Assembly: GCF_011617245.1 (NCBI RefSeq)
Contig: NZ_CP050152.1
Coordinates: forward strand, 62,001-126,000
DNA: 64,000 nt
Reading direction: 5' to 3'
Source: Brevibacterium atlanticum
GTDB taxonomy: Bacteria > Actinomycetota > Actinomycetes > Actinomycetales > Brevibacteriaceae
Within the stretch, counting starts at the first letter, position 1, and each line of letters begins with the position of its first letter. The translations under genes were made by a program, and so were the position numbers. The notes beneath the pieces were generated by a model, which did not search any database, was not told the origin of the DNA, and saw only the letters and a list, made by a program, of their open reading frames with translations. Shown here piece after piece: positions 1-9,110 of the stretch.

Positions 1-1384
1 TCGCCGGCTCGGCATCCTCGGTGATCCTGAGGACACCGGTGTGGAAGTCCTCGACGGGCCGCCGGGCGTTGTCGGAGATCCGCAGCAGCAGGCCGATGAT
101 CATCCAGTTCGCGATCAGCGAGGAGCCGCCCTGGGCGAGGAACGGCGTGGTCAGACCCGTCAGCGGGATGAGGCGGGTGACGCCACCGACGACGACGAAG
201 ACCTGCAGGGCGATCGTGAATGACAGGCCCGTGGCCAACAGGGTGCCGAAGCCGTCGCGCAGCTGCTGGGCGGTGCGGATGCCGCGCTGGAAGATGAAGA
301 GGTAGCAGAGCAGGATGACGAAGAGGCCGGCCAGGCCGATCTCCTCGCCGAAGCTCGCGTAGATGAAGTCGGATTCGGCGTAGGGGACCATGTTCGGTCG
401 GCCCTCGCCGAAGCCGGTGCCCACTAGTCCGCCGTTGGACATGCCGAACAGGCCCTGGACGAGCTGATAGGAGCCGCCGAACTCCTTGTTGTACTCCTCG
501 GGGGTCAGCGCATTGAGCCAACCGGACACACGCTGTCCCACGTGGGAGAAGAGGAAGTTCGCGGCCACTGCGCCGACGGCGAAGAAGCCGAGGCCGAGGA
601 TGATCCACGAGACCTTGGACGTGGCGACGTAGAGCATCGCCACGAAGAGGCCGAAGAACAGCAGCGAGGTGCCGAGGTCGCGTTCGAAGACGAGGATGCC
701 GACGCTGGCGACCCAGGCGATCACGATGGGGCCGAAGTCGCGCAGCCGGGGGAACCGGATGCCGAGGATCTTCGGTCCGGCGGCGACGAGCTGGTCCTTG
801 TAGCTGACGAGGTAACCGGCGAAGAAGATCGCGAGCAGGATCTTCGCGATCTCGCCCGGCTGGAAGGACATCGCGCCGACGCCGATCCAGATGCGGGCAC
901 CGTTGATCGTTTTGCCGAGACCGGGGATGAGCGGCAGCAGCAGGAAGACTAGAGCGGCGAAGCCCGACACATAGGTATAGCGCCGCAGCCAGCGGTGGTC
1001 GCGGACGATGAAGATCACGGCGACGGCCAGGCCCACGCCGAGCGTCATCCAGATGAGCTGGGTCATACCCGAGCCGAGGTATTCCTTACGTCCGAGGTCG
1101 ACGCGGTAGATCATCGCCAGGCCGAGTCCGTTGAGCAGCACCGCGATCGGCACGAGCACGGGATCGGCGTACTTCGCCTTGATCCAGACGACGATGTGGA
1201 TGGTGAGTCCGAGCGCGGCCAACCACCCGGCGTAGCCGTAGACATTGGCCGGGATCGTGCCCTCGACGCCGAGTCCGACGAGCGCATAGGCGACGGTGGC
1301 GATGCCGATGGCCAGGATGAGCAGACCGAGCTCGGCCAGGCGATAGGGCCTGGGGCGCGCGGCCTGTGCGGGGGCCTGAGACAT
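1..1384 (-). CDS. rodA: FtsW/RodA/SpoVE-family peptidoglycan polymerase (3' end outside window)
   Basis: SEDS-family integral membrane glycosyltransferase that polymerises lipid II during wall growth, normally paired with a class B penicillin-binding protein. The translation begins MSQAPAQAARPRPYRL and shows about ten hydrophobic segments. It carries family motifs such as NGARIWIG, FQPGEIAKI, GFGEGRPNMVPYAESDFIYASFGEE and FLAQGGSSL. The gene runs off the left edge, so the C-terminus is missing. Its ATG shares one base with the TGA of the phosphatase gene upstream (TGATG), indicating translational coupling. In mycobacteria the order fhaA-fhaB-pstP-rodA-pbpA-pknA-pknB is conserved, so I chose rodA over ftsW from context. 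The sequence alone would also allow ftsW. Confidence 0.9.
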   Translation of the reverse strand, partial: MSQAPAQAARPRPYRLAELGLLILAIGIATVAYALVGLGVEGTIPANVYGYAGWLAALGLTIHIVVWIKAKYADPVLVPIAVLLNGLGLAMIYRVDLGRKEYLGSGMTQLIWMTLGVGLAVAVIFIVRDHRWLRRYTYVSGFAALVFLLLPLIPGLGKTINGARIWIGVGAMSFQPGEIAKILLAIFFAGYLVSYKDQLVAAGPKILGIRFPRLRDFGPIVIAWVASVGILVFERDLGTSLLFFGLFVAMLYVATSKVSWIILGLGFFAVGAVAANFLFSHVGQRVSGWLNALTPEEYNKEFGGSYQLVQGLFGMSNGGLVGTGFGEGRPNMVPYAESDFIYASFGEEIGLAGLFVILLCYLFIFQRGIRTAQQLRDGFGTLLATGLSFTIALQVFVVVGGVTRLIPLTGLTTPFLAQGGSSLIANWMIIGLLLRISDNARRPVEDFHTGVLRITEDAEPA

Positions 1385-2817
1385 CACTGCGACTCCCGGG
1401 TGATGGCATCACTGGGGTCTGCGGACTTCGAGTTCGGCGGTGAAGGGGCCGGATCCGTGGGACTCGTGGAGTCCTCGACGTTGCCGGAGACTCCGTTGGA
1501 GCGCTCGGCCTCCTTACGCAGATTGTCGATGATGCGGTTCGCCTCATCCCGGGAATTCGCGGGGATGGAGCCGCGCAGACGGTCCTGCGAGTACGTGTTG
1601 AGGCTGCCGACCTCGATGTCCGTGGTGTCCTCGAGACGACTGAGCTCGATGGGCCCCAGCGTCGTGTCGAGGCCGCGGTAGAGGGAGACTTTGCCGTCGT
1701 CATCAGCGACGTAGTACTGGTTGCTCACATAGTTGTAGGCGAAGAATCCGCCGACGGCGAGGGCGATGATGACGATTCCCGTGATGATCCAGCCGAGGTA
1801 GGACCTTTTCTCGACCTCGTCATCGAGGTCGTCCTCCTCATCTTCTGCGGCTGTGTCAGCGGAACCGGAACGCAGCGGCTGAGTCGTGCCGTCGCGGGCC
1901 TCGTCGTCCTCGTCACCGGTCACTGCCTGCAGCGGCACGGTGTCGGTGGGAATGTCCCCGTCGCCGTAGTTCGGGTGGGTTTCGGCGGGTGCCTCCGCCT
2001 CGGTGTCGGCACCGATCGCGGCATAGCGGGGATTGAGGTGGACCGATCCGACGGAGACTCCGGTGGAGGTCTCGACTTCCCCTTCGAGCACGTCGCCGAC
2101 GACGACGGTGACATTGTCGGCACCGCCGCCTGCCAGGGCGAGGTCGATGAGCTGGCGGCACGCCTCGTCGGGTTCGGCCACCTCGGTGAGGACTCGGGTG
2201 ATGTCGTCGAGGTCGGCGAACCCAGTGAGACCATCGGAGCAGAGCAGCCAGCGGTCGCCGACCTGGGCCTCACGCAGGGACAGATCGAGATCGGGGGAGG
2301 CGCCGACGTCACCGAGGACCTTCATCACCACGGAGCGCTGCGGGTGGGTCTCGGCCTCCTCGGCGGTGATCCGGCCCTCGTCGACGAGCATCTGCACGAA
2401 GGTGTGGTCGTGCGTGATCGGCTGGAGCTTGTCATCGCGGAGCACATAGCCGCGGGAGTCGCCGATATGGGCGAGGGCGAAACGGTTGCCCGGGGCGCGC
2501 AGCACTGCGGTGACGGTGGTGCCCATACCGGCGAGCTCGGGCTGTTCGCCGACGCCGCGGACGATGCGGTCGTTCGCGTCGAGGATCGAGGTCCGCAGGA
2601 CCTCCAGGGCGTCCTCGCCGCCGGGTTCCTCATCGAGTTCGGCCAGTCGGGCCACCGTGATCGCCGAAGCGACATCGCCGCCGGCGTGCCCGCCCATCCC
2701 GTCGGCGATGAGGAGGAAGTTCGGACCCGCGTAGCCGGAGTCCTGGTTGTTCTTACGCACGAGCCCGGTGTGCGACCGGGCTGCGGAACGGAGGGTGATG
2801 GTACCGCCGGTCGTCAC
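1384..2817 (-). CDS. pstP: PP2C-family Ser/Thr protein phosphatase, membrane anchored
   Basis: Metal-dependent phosphatase that reverses PknA/PknB-type phosphorylation at the cell envelope. The cytoplasmic PP2C domain spans about residues 8-243, with the metal-binding motifs ADGMGGH (38-44), GDSR (119-122), SDGL (194-197) and GADN (232-235). An acidic linker precedes one membrane span (about 341-363), followed by an external tail of about 110 residues. The length of 477 aa is close to mycobacterial PstP. I chose the GTG at 2817 because it forms a GTGA overlap with the FHA gene upstream and places the domain at the N-terminus. The same frame stays open upstream, but that stretch is composition-biased and overlaps fhaB. 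Confidence 0.95.
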   Translation of the reverse strand: MTTGGTITLRSAARSHTGLVRKNNQDSGYAGPNFLLIADGMGGHAGGDVASAITVARLAELDEEPGGEDALEVLRTSILDANDRIVRGVGEQPELAGMGTTVTAVLRAPGNRFALAHIGDSRGYVLRDDKLQPITHDHTFVQMLVDEGRITAEEAETHPQRSVVMKVLGDVGASPDLDLSLREAQVGDRWLLCSDGLTGFADLDDITRVLTEVAEPDEACRQLIDLALAGGGADNVTVVVGDVLEGEVETSTGVSVGSVHLNPRYAAIGADTEAEAPAETHPNYGDGDIPTDTVPLQAVTGDEDDEARDGTTQPLRSGSADTAAEDEEDDLDDEVEKRSYLGWIITGIVIIALAVGGFFAYNYVSNQYYVADDDGKVSLYRGLDTTLGPIELSRLEDTTDIEVGSLNTYSQDRLRGSIPANSRDEANRIIDNLRKEAERSNGVSGNVEDSTSPTDPAPSPPNSKSADPSDAITRESQ

Positions 2818-3332
2818 GATTGGGTCTCCAGGGTCGTATGTCCGATGGTGATCCGGGTGCCGATGCGCAGCTGGATGGGTCCGGTCATCCGCGAACCGTC
2901 GACGATGGTGCCGTTCGTCGAACCGAGGTCCTCGAGCATCCAGGCGCCGTTCTTCGCGGAGATGCGGGCATGGTGGCTGGACGCGAAGTCGTCGTTGATG
3001 ACGATCGTATTGTCGGGGGCGCGACCGAAGGTCACAGGTGCCCCCGAGAGCATGAGGGACTGACCGGCCAGCGGACCGTCGGTGACGCGGATGGTGCCCG
3101 GGTGCGCATGCGCGGCTGGTGCGGCAGCCCGCCGGGATGCGGGAGCCGGAGTCGGCGGCGGTGTCGGTGCGGACGTGGAGCCGCCTCGGCGAGATTTCCT
3201 GCCGCCGCGCTTCGCACCACCGCGCCTGGGTCCGAAGATGTCGCGGCGCAGCACTCCGGCGACGCCCAAGACGAAGAGCCAGAGGATGACGAAGAAGGCC
3301 AACCGGAAGACGGTGACGGTGAATTCGCTCAC
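2814..3332 (-). CDS. fhaB: FHA-domain membrane protein (FhaB-like)
   Basis: Phosphothreonine-binding adaptor of the Ser/Thr kinase system, acting at the inner face of the membrane. The 172-aa protein has one N-terminal transmembrane helix (about 6-28), a basic segment, a Pro/Ala-rich linker, and an FHA domain at about 95-168. The domain has the signature residues GRAPDN, SSHHARI and GSTNGT. It overlaps fhaA by ATGA and pstP by GTGA, so the three are co-translated. In mycobacteria FhaB (FipA) links PknA phosphorylation to division. That role is carried over from the family and position and is not shown by the sequence. Confidence 0.92.
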   Translation of the reverse strand: MSEFTVTVFRLAFFVILWLFVLGVAGVLRRDIFGPRRGGAKRGGRKSRRGGSTSAPTPPPTPAPASRRAAAPAAHAHPGTIRVTDGPLAGQSLMLSGAPVTFGRAPDNTIVINDDFASSHHARISAKNGAWMLEDLGSTNGTIVDGSRMTGPIQLRIGTRITIGHTTLETQS

Positions 3333-4198
3333 TGGGCGTCCCGCTCGCTCTCGTGATAGTGGACCTCGGCCTCACCGGCGATGAGGACATCGCCATCGGT
3401 CAGGTTCGCCGAGGTCAGCTTCCGTCCGTGCAGGAGCGTGCCGTTCGTCGAGCCGAGGTCGTTGGCGGTGGCATGGTCGCCTTCGACGATGATCTCGAAG
3501 TGCCGGCGGGAGACGCCGGGATCGTCGATGACGAAGTCCGAACTCGACGAGGAGCGGCCGAAGGTGTTCGTGCCCTGGCGCAGCGTCTGGGAGCGGCCGT
3601 CGATGGTCACGCTCGCCTCGATGGCGCGGGTGCGGGCCGGTGCCGGCGTCGGACGGGCCGCGGGGGTCGGGCGTGCCGGCGCCTGTGCGGATCGAGCGGG
3701 TTCCGGGGTGCGGCGCGGGGTCACAGAGCGGGACCCGGAGTTCGGGGCCTCACCGACGACCGGGTTGGCACGCGAGACCGGATCGTAGCCGCCGCGGTTG
3801 GCCGGCTGAGCCGCCGGGGAGCCGTCGGGGCGTTCGGTCGAGGACACCACACGGTACATGCCGGTGTCGAGGTCATCGGCCAAGGAGAAGTCGACGGATA
3901 CGGGGCCGACGAAGCTGTAGGCCTGTTCGACGGCGTGATCGCCGATGACCTGTCGGAGGTCGGAGCGCAGCTCGGACTCGAGACCGGAGAGGCGGTCGAA
4001 ATCGGTCGGCGAGAGCTCGATAGTGTAGTGGTTGGCCGTCAGGGTCCGCCCGCGGGAGACCACGGCTGCCTTATTGTCGGCTTCGCGGCGCAGGGCTCCG
4101 GCGAGTTCGACGGGCTCGACCTGTGATCGGAAGGCCTTGGCGAAGGCGCCGTTGACGACGTTCTCCAGCCCCTTCTCGAAGCGATCGAGTATCCCCAT
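3329..4198 (-). CDS. fhaA: FhaA-like protein: DUF3662 plus FHA domain
   Basis: Cytoplasmic adaptor that binds phosphorylated partners. In mycobacteria FhaA binds the phosphorylated pseudokinase domain of MviN/MurJ and restrains peptidoglycan synthesis. The 289-aa product begins MGILDRFEKGLENVVNGAF, the typical DUF3662 start, with that domain to about residue 115. A Pro/Ala/Arg-rich linker follows, then a C-terminal FHA domain (about 205-285) with FGRSSSSSDFVI, GVSRRHFEI and GSTNGT. It is the first gene of the minus-strand operon, and an AGGAG-like sequence lies a few bases upstream of the ATG. The next gene starts inside its stop codon. Confidence 0.93.
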   Translation of the reverse strand: MGILDRFEKGLENVVNGAFAKAFRSQVEPVELAGALRREADNKAAVVSRGRTLTANHYTIELSPTDFDRLSGLESELRSDLRQVIGDHAVEQAYSFVGPVSVDFSLADDLDTGMYRVVSSTERPDGSPAAQPANRGGYDPVSRANPVVGEAPNSGSRSVTPRRTPEPARSAQAPARPTPAARPTPAPARTRAIEASVTIDGRSQTLRQGTNTFGRSSSSSDFVIDDPGVSRRHFEIIVEGDHATANDLGSTNGTLLHGRKLTSANLTDGDVLIAGEAEVHYHESERDAQ

Positions 4199-4515
4199 GG
4201 CACCTCCTCATCAGGTGTTGCCGTTCGTAGACGAACTCTTCGCCACGTAAGTCTGTGGTCCCTGACCAGGAACTCCCGGCCGAGCACAGTCTGGGCACAT
4301 CAACACCCAATCCTAACGCGGTGAGGCTCTCAACTCACGTCGCGCATGATCTCGGGGCCACAATGTGCTGGGATTCCCGGCGCGCGTCCAGGCAGGAATG
4401 AGGGGCCGGTACCGCGGCGGCGTCCGTCGAAATGTGAAGGTGGACACGTTTTCGTCCATTCGGTCGCCTCGGTTTCCTGTTTCGGCGCGCTCGATGCTAG
4501 AGTTTTCTCTTGTTC
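4199..4515. promoter_or_regulatory. Intergenic region between fhaA and tRNA-Leu (two outward promoters expected)
   Basis: This 317-bp stretch has no credible gene. It must hold the promoter of the fhaA operon (leftward) and of the tRNA (rightward). For the tRNA, TAGAGT at 4498-4503 is a plausible -10 element, with a weak TTCCTG at 4474-4479 as a possible -35 (18-bp spacing). I could not pick a convincing leftward promoter. Confidence 0.4.
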
Positions 4516-4599
<84 letters not shown>

Positions 4600-4610
4600 C
4601 AGCGAACGAG

Positions 4611-4652
4611 AAGCCCCTCATCGGGACCCGCAACGGGTTCGGTGAGGGGCTT
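4611..4652 (+). terminator. Terminator after tRNA-Leu
   Basis: AAGCCCCTCA (4611-4620) pairs with TGAGGGGCTT (4643-4652), and a smaller GACCCG/CGGGTT hairpin sits inside. The 3' side ends in TTTG only, so it is a strong stem with a poor U tract. It may also serve the XRE gene that converges from the right and ends at 4664. Confidence 0.7.
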
Positions 4653-4663
4653 TGTCGTGATTC

Positions 4664-5503
4664 TCAGACTCCTGCGGCACCGACGACGCCGAGAAGGGCC
4701 AGCCTCTCGTAGCTCTCGGTACCCGGATCGGCCGTGTACACGAGCAGGGCGTGTGACTGCTCGGGGTCGACGAGCTGTTGGCACCTCAGCTCGAGCGTTC
4801 CGACCTCCGGGTGGACGAAGTGCTTGATCTCCTGCGGGCGGACACCGATCTCGTGAGTGGCCCAGAGAGTGCGGAACTCTGGGCTCGACTCCCGCAGCTC
4901 GGCTGCCATGGCCGCGGCCTTCGAACCCCGGCCGCGGCGAGTCGCGACACTGCGCAGACCCGAGACCCAGAGCCGGGAGAGATGGTCGCGGTCGCTTCGC
5001 GCGTAGAGTTCGCGCGTCTGCGGATCGGTGAACCAGCGGTACCCGATCGAACGGGAGAAGCCCCGGAATCGGGTGAGATCGCCGGTGAGAGCGACACCGA
5101 GGCGGGACTGCCGCAGAGTCTCACCGAGCTCGGTGACGATCTCCGCGGGAGTGTCCTCAAGTCGGTCGATGATGCGCAGGAGGCCGGGGCTGACGTGATC
5201 GTCCGAGGCGCCGCGCTCCGTGGGCCGGTGCCCGCCGAGCCGGAACAGGTGGTCGCGCTCGGCGCGGGAGAGATGGAGACCGTGGGCGATCGCGGCGAGC
5301 ATCTCCGGTGAGGGATGCGGCCCGCGCTGCTGTTCGAGCCGTGTGTAGTAGTCGGTCGACATGTGGCTGAGCACAGCGACCTCCTCCCGTCTCAGCCCGG
5401 CGGTGCGCCTGCGCAGGCTGCGCGGCAGACCGACGTCCTCCGGCTGCAGAGCTTCCCTGCGCAGGCGCAGGAACTCTGCGAGCCCCGCCCGATCGATGTC
5501 CAT
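4664..5503 (-). CDS. XRE-family transcriptional regulator with MmyB-like ligand-binding domain
   Basis: DNA-binding regulator of the helix-turn-helix XRE plus MmyB-like (PAS-type) class, common in actinobacteria and typically encoded beside an oxidoreductase it controls. The 279-aa product has the HTH at about residues 9-72 (RREEVAVLSHMSTDYYTRLE) and the C-terminal domain from about 95 to 275. I placed the start at ATG 5503 (MDIDRAGLAEFL), which has a GGGGA-like ribosome site and matches family N-termini. The open frame extends to 5821 but would run deep into the divergent SDR gene. The 175-bp gap to the SDR at 5679 should hold both promoters and the operator. Confidence 0.9.
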   Translation of the reverse strand: MDIDRAGLAEFLRLRREALQPEDVGLPRSLRRRTAGLRREEVAVLSHMSTDYYTRLEQQRGPHPSPEMLAAIAHGLHLSRAERDHLFRLGGHRPTERGASDDHVSPGLLRIIDRLEDTPAEIVTELGETLRQSRLGVALTGDLTRFRGFSRSIGYRWFTDPQTRELYARSDRDHLSRLWVSGLRSVATRRGRGSKAAAMAAELRESSPEFRTLWATHEIGVRPQEIKHFVHPEVGTLELRCQQLVDPEQSHALLVYTADPGTESYERLALLGVVGAAGV

Positions 5504-5678
5504 CCCGGTGTCCCCTTCTCCCCGCGGATCCGTTCCTCGTGCCCGCGTGTCCCCGATTCTTCCACCCTTGGCGAACCTGATCCACGGATCGTCGATCCCC
5601 GGCTCAGAAGTCCTTGCCGCCGTGCTCGCCGTTCGGTGACGATGGAGGCGACAGGCCATCGACACACACGGAGGAACC

Positions 5679-6620
5679 ATGTCTCGCACCACCCCTGACA
5701 TCACCGTCCCCGACCTCAGCGGACGGCGCGCCGTCATCACCGGAGGCAGCGACGGGATCGGCTTGGGCATCGCCCGCAGACTTGCGAGAGCCGGCGCCGA
5801 GGTGATCCTGCCCGTCCGCAACCGCGCGAAGGGTCAGGCGGCGATCGCCGGAATCCGCGCGGACAAGGTCCCCGGGGAAGTGAGCCTGCGCGACCTCGAC
5901 CTCTCCTCGCTCGAATCTGTCGGCCACCTCGGCGGCGAGCTCCTCGGCGAAGCCGCGCCGATCGACATCCTCATTCTCAATGCGGGGGTGATGACCCCGC
6001 CTCGACGTCAGGAGACCGCCGACGGATTCGAACTCCAATTCGGGTCCAATCATCTCGGTCACTTCGCCCTCATCGCGCACCTGCTGCCGCTGCTGCGAGC
6101 AGGACGGGCCCGTGTGACGTCGCAGATCAGCATCGCGGCCAACCGCGGGGGAATCAACTGGGACGACCTCGGCTGGGAACGCGACTACGACGGGATGGCC
6201 GCCTACAGCCAGTCGAAGATCGCGTTCGGCCTGGTCGGACTCGAACTCGACCGACGCAGCGAGGCCGCGGGCTGGGGGGTCACAAGCAATCTCTCCCACC
6301 CAGGCGTCGCCCCGACGAGCCTGCTCGCGGCCCGCACCGAAATCGGTCGCACGCAGGAGACACTGGGCCGTCGGGTCATCGGCGCACTCTCCCGGCGGGG
6401 GATCGTCTTCGGCACGCCGGAGTCCGCGGGCCTGCCCGCGCTCCACGCGGCAGTCTCACCTGAGGCCGGCGGACGCCGACTCTACGGGCCGAGTGGGATC
6501 GGCCACTTGGGCGGCCGACCCGGGGAACAGCCCCTCTACTCGCGCCTGCGGCACCCCGATCAGGCGCGACGGATCTGGCAGCTCTCCGAGGAGCTCACCG
6601 GAGTGCAGTTCCCGGCATAA
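5679..6620 (+). CDS. SDR-family NAD(P)-dependent oxidoreductase
   Basis: Short-chain dehydrogenase/reductase of 313 aa, the length of the retinol-dehydrogenase/protochlorophyllide-reductase-like branch. The cofactor motif TGGSDGIG is at residues 21-28, NAG at 101-103, the catalytic Ser at 151, and YSQSK at 176-180 (Tyr176, Lys180). The substrate cannot be read from sequence. It is divergent from the XRE/MmyB regulator, a recurrent actinobacterial arrangement in which the regulator represses the SDR. The gene is followed at once by a palindromic repeat that separates it from the converging mvaS. Confidence 0.92.
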   Translation: MSRTTPDITVPDLSGRRAVITGGSDGIGLGIARRLARAGAEVILPVRNRAKGQAAIAGIRADKVPGEVSLRDLDLSSLESVGHLGGELLGEAAPIDILILNAGVMTPPRRQETADGFELQFGSNHLGHFALIAHLLPLLRAGRARVTSQISIAANRGGINWDDLGWERDYDGMAAYSQSKIAFGLVGLELDRRSEAAGWGVTSNLSHPGVAPTSLLAARTEIGRTQETLGRRVIGALSRRGIVFGTPESAGLPALHAAVSPEAGGRRLYGPSGIGHLGGRPGEQPLYSRLRHPDQARRIWQLSEELTGVQFPA

Positions 6621-6646
6621 GCCGGGCGAATGGGTCCGTGAGGGTG

Positions 6647-6763
6647 CTCGTTCAAGGCGGAGCGCGTTGATCGAAGCGGAGCGCAGCACGGAAACGTCGT
6701 TCAAGCGGGAGCGCACCTGTCGAGAGGCGCACGGGTCGAAAGGTGCGCTGCGCCTTGAACGAG
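6647..6763. repeat. REP-like palindromic repeat, copy A
   Basis: The left arm CTCGTTCAAGGCGGAGCGC (6647-6665) is the reverse complement of 6745-6763 with a single mismatch in 19. The interior (about 80 bases) contains two more partial arm copies, including TTCAAGCGGGAGCGCACC from 6700. Related elements lie at 45966-46023 and 53783-53842. This copy sits between two convergent genes (SDR and mvaS), so it may also act as a bidirectional terminator. Confidence 0.8.
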
Positions 6764-6804
6764 GGAGATCGGGCGTGAGGCGGGGGCTGGGGCCGGCGCT
6801 GCGT

Positions 6805-8025
6805 TCAGCTGCGTTCGTAGACGCGGGCGCGGCCCTTGACCCCGGCGAAGCGGAACGGCGCCGAGGTGACCCGCGGGGTCTCGACATCCTCGGCGCTTCC
6901 GAGCACCGTGGAATGCAGCTCACGGTAGGCGTCGACGTCCAAGGGGACTCGGCCGTCGAGAGCTGCTGCGACGTCATCGCGGCGTGAGCGCGCGGCATAG
7001 CCGGGCAGGACCCGACCGGTGAAGAACTCGCTCGCACTGCCCGAACCGTAGCTGAAGAACCCGATCCGGCGCCCCTCGAGGTCCTCATCGTGATCGAGCA
7101 GTGCGGCAAGCGCTGCGAACACCGAGGCGGTGTAGGTGTTGCCGAGGCGACGGTTGTACAGCGTGCTCGTCGCCAGGCCCGTGTCGCGGGGCGCATCGGA
7201 CGCCTGTGCGGCCACCCGTGCGATCCCGTCAGCACCGATTTCCGGGAGGTCACCGCTGAGTTCCTCGCCCGCATGCTGCGCGAGGTGGAGCTGGGCCTTC
7301 TTCGCCATCTTCGTGAACGGCTGGTGGTAGAGGATCCGGTCGATCTCGGCCAGCGCCGGTCCTCCCTGAGCCTGCAGGTCGTCCCACGCCCCGGAGAGGG
7401 CATCGAGATACGCCGTGACCGAGAGCCCGCCGTCGACGATCGCCGTCGTCGAATCGTTGGGCCGCCAGAAGTCGTCGACGTCGGCGGCGAAGAGACCCGA
7501 GACCTGCTCGATCTCGATCAGCCTCGGATCGGCGGAGACGAGCATCGCCACCGCACCGGCGCCCTGGGTCGGCTCACCGGGGGAGTCGAGCTCGTAGCGG
7601 GCGACGTCGGAGGCGATGACGAGCACGCGCTCGCCCGGGTTGCGGCTGACGATGCCGATCGCCGCCTGCAGCGCGGCGGTTCCCGCGAAGCAGGCTTCCT
7701 TGAACTCGGTGATCCGGACCTGCGAGGGCAGGCCGAGCAGCTTGTGCACGGAGATGCCCGCGGCCTTCGACTGGTCGATTCCCGACTCCGTGGCGAAGAG
7801 GAGAGTGCGGATGCCTTCGGTGCCGCACCTCTCGATGATCGGGGCGGCCGCGGCCGCACCCATCGTCACGGCATCCTCGTCGGGGGCGGGGAAGCTGAAC
7901 TGATCCTGGCCGAGTCCGAGACGGAACTTGTTCGGATCGGTTCCGGCCGCCTCGGCGAGGGCGGAGAGGTCGACCACGTGATGCGCGGTGGCCAGTTCGA
8001 TGTCGTCGATGCCGATCGGTCTCAT
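6805..8025 (-). CDS. mvaS: Hydroxymethylglutaryl-CoA synthase
   Basis: Condenses acetyl-CoA with acetoacetyl-CoA to HMG-CoA, the first committed step of the mevalonate route. At 406 aa it matches bacterial HMGS length. The catalytic triad is visible: Glu80 (FATESGID), Cys112 (EACFAGT) and His234 (YHQPFTK), close to E79/C111/H233 of the Staphylococcus enzyme. It is the last gene of the six-gene operon and overlaps mvaA by ATGA (8022-8025). No acetoacetyl-CoA thiolase gene lies next to it, so that precursor must come from elsewhere. Confidence 0.96.
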   Translation of the reverse strand: MRPIGIDDIELATAHHVVDLSALAEAAGTDPNKFRLGLGQDQFSFPAPDEDAVTMGAAAAAPIIERCGTEGIRTLLFATESGIDQSKAAGISVHKLLGLPSQVRITEFKEACFAGTAALQAAIGIVSRNPGERVLVIASDVARYELDSPGEPTQGAGAVAMLVSADPRLIEIEQVSGLFAADVDDFWRPNDSTTAIVDGGLSVTAYLDALSGAWDDLQAQGGPALAEIDRILYHQPFTKMAKKAQLHLAQHAGEELSGDLPEIGADGIARVAAQASDAPRDTGLATSTLYNRRLGNTYTASVFAALAALLDHDEDLEGRRIGFFSYGSGSASEFFTGRVLPGYAARSRRDDVAAALDGRVPLDVDAYRELHSTVLGSAEDVETPRVTSAPFRFAGVKGRARVYERS

Positions 8026-9110
8026 GCGGCTTCGCCTTCCTCTCCTCGTTCCATGTCAGCCTTGCGTTCCATATCCAAGTGGGTGGACATGAGCTCACCC
8101 GGGTTCGTCTGCGCGGCCAGCAGGGACAGCTCCCCGCAGAGCACGGTCGCGGCCATGAGCGCAGCCAGGCGGCGCGAGTTCGCGCCGGGCTCGCGATCCT
8201 CGCGGCAGCCGAGTCGCTCGAGCGCCTCGTCCACGTGCGGCAGATCCTTGCCGTTGCCGACGGTGCCGACGATGAGGTGGGGCAGCGTCGTCGAGAAGTA
8301 CAGGCCCTCGGCACGGGCCTCCGCATACGTGATCCCCTGCGAACCCTCGACGATGTTCGCCGCATCCTGACCTGTGGCCAGGTAGAACGCGAGCAGCATG
8401 TTCGCGTAATGCGCGTTCGCCGAGCGCAGCGCACCGGCGATCGTCGAGCCGACGAGGTTCTTGCGGATGACGAGCTCCGTCATCGTCTCCGCGCTCGAGC
8501 GCAGCCGACGCTCGACGACCTCGTGGGGCAGAAGGATCTCGGCGACGACATTGCGGCCGCGGCCGAGGATCCCGTTGACGGCGGTGGCCTTCTTGTCCGA
8601 GCAGTAGTTGCCGGACACCGAGCCGTAGTCGAGCCCGAGCCGCCACGACAGGATGCGCTCCATGAGCGTGTCCGAGGCCTGCGTGACCATATTGTGGCCC
8701 GAGGCATCATTGGTGCGGAAGGCGAAGCGGACGAAGAGGAGGTTGCCGACGATCTCCGGGTGGATCTCGATGAGCCGGCAGTGGTCGGATCCGGCGGCGA
8801 CGACGTCCTCGAGTTCGGGCCTGCGGTGGCGGATGGCCTGCGCGGCCGCCTCGGCGCCGATCGCGGATTCCGCGACGAAGAGGACCGACCGGGTCATCCG
8901 CTCATCGACGATGACGGTGCGGATCCCGCCGTCGATCTCGCGTGAGATCGAGGCCCCGCGGCCGACGGAGGGCCACAGCGGGGTTTCGTACGTCGCCAGG
9001 GGCACAGCCACCTCGGTGTGGGTGCCGGCCGGGGCCAGCGCTTCGCCGCTGACCCGCAGGGGACCGACCCAGCTGGTCGGGATCCCGGTGGTCGTGATCT
9101 GCTGATTCAC
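8022..9110 (-). CDS. mvaA: Hydroxymethylglutaryl-CoA reductase
   Basis: Reduces HMG-CoA to mevalonate. The 362-aa product is a soluble catalytic domain without membrane spans. Catalytic positions can be followed: Glu42 (TYETPLWPS), Lys in SDKKATAVN (171-179), Asp249 in TGQDAAN, and His344 near the C-terminus (MSTHLD). The motifs NDASGHNMV and GTVGNGKDLP resemble the class I form found in Streptomyces CL190 more than the class II form of Staphylococcus or Pseudomonas, which predicts NADPH use (inference). It overlaps both neighbours by ATGA. Confidence 0.95.
   Translation of the reverse strand: MNQQITTTGIPTSWVGPLRVSGEALAPAGTHTEVAVPLATYETPLWPSVGRGASISREIDGGIRTVIVDERMTRSVLFVAESAIGAEAAAQAIRHRRPELEDVVAAGSDHCRLIEIHPEIVGNLLFVRFAFRTNDASGHNMVTQASDTLMERILSWRLGLDYGSVSGNYCSDKKATAVNGILGRGRNVVAEILLPHEVVERRLRSSAETMTELVIRKNLVGSTIAGALRSANAHYANMLLAFYLATGQDAANIVEGSQGITYAEARAEGLYFSTTLPHLIVGTVGNGKDLPHVDEALERLGCREDREPGANSRRLAALMAATVLCGELSLLAAQTNPGELMSTHLDMERKADMERGEEGEAA

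Noticed and set aside
5504..5821. N-terminal extension of the XRE regulator to position 5821
   Set aside because: The added 106 residues would overlap the divergent SDR gene and promoter and have no similarity to the family.
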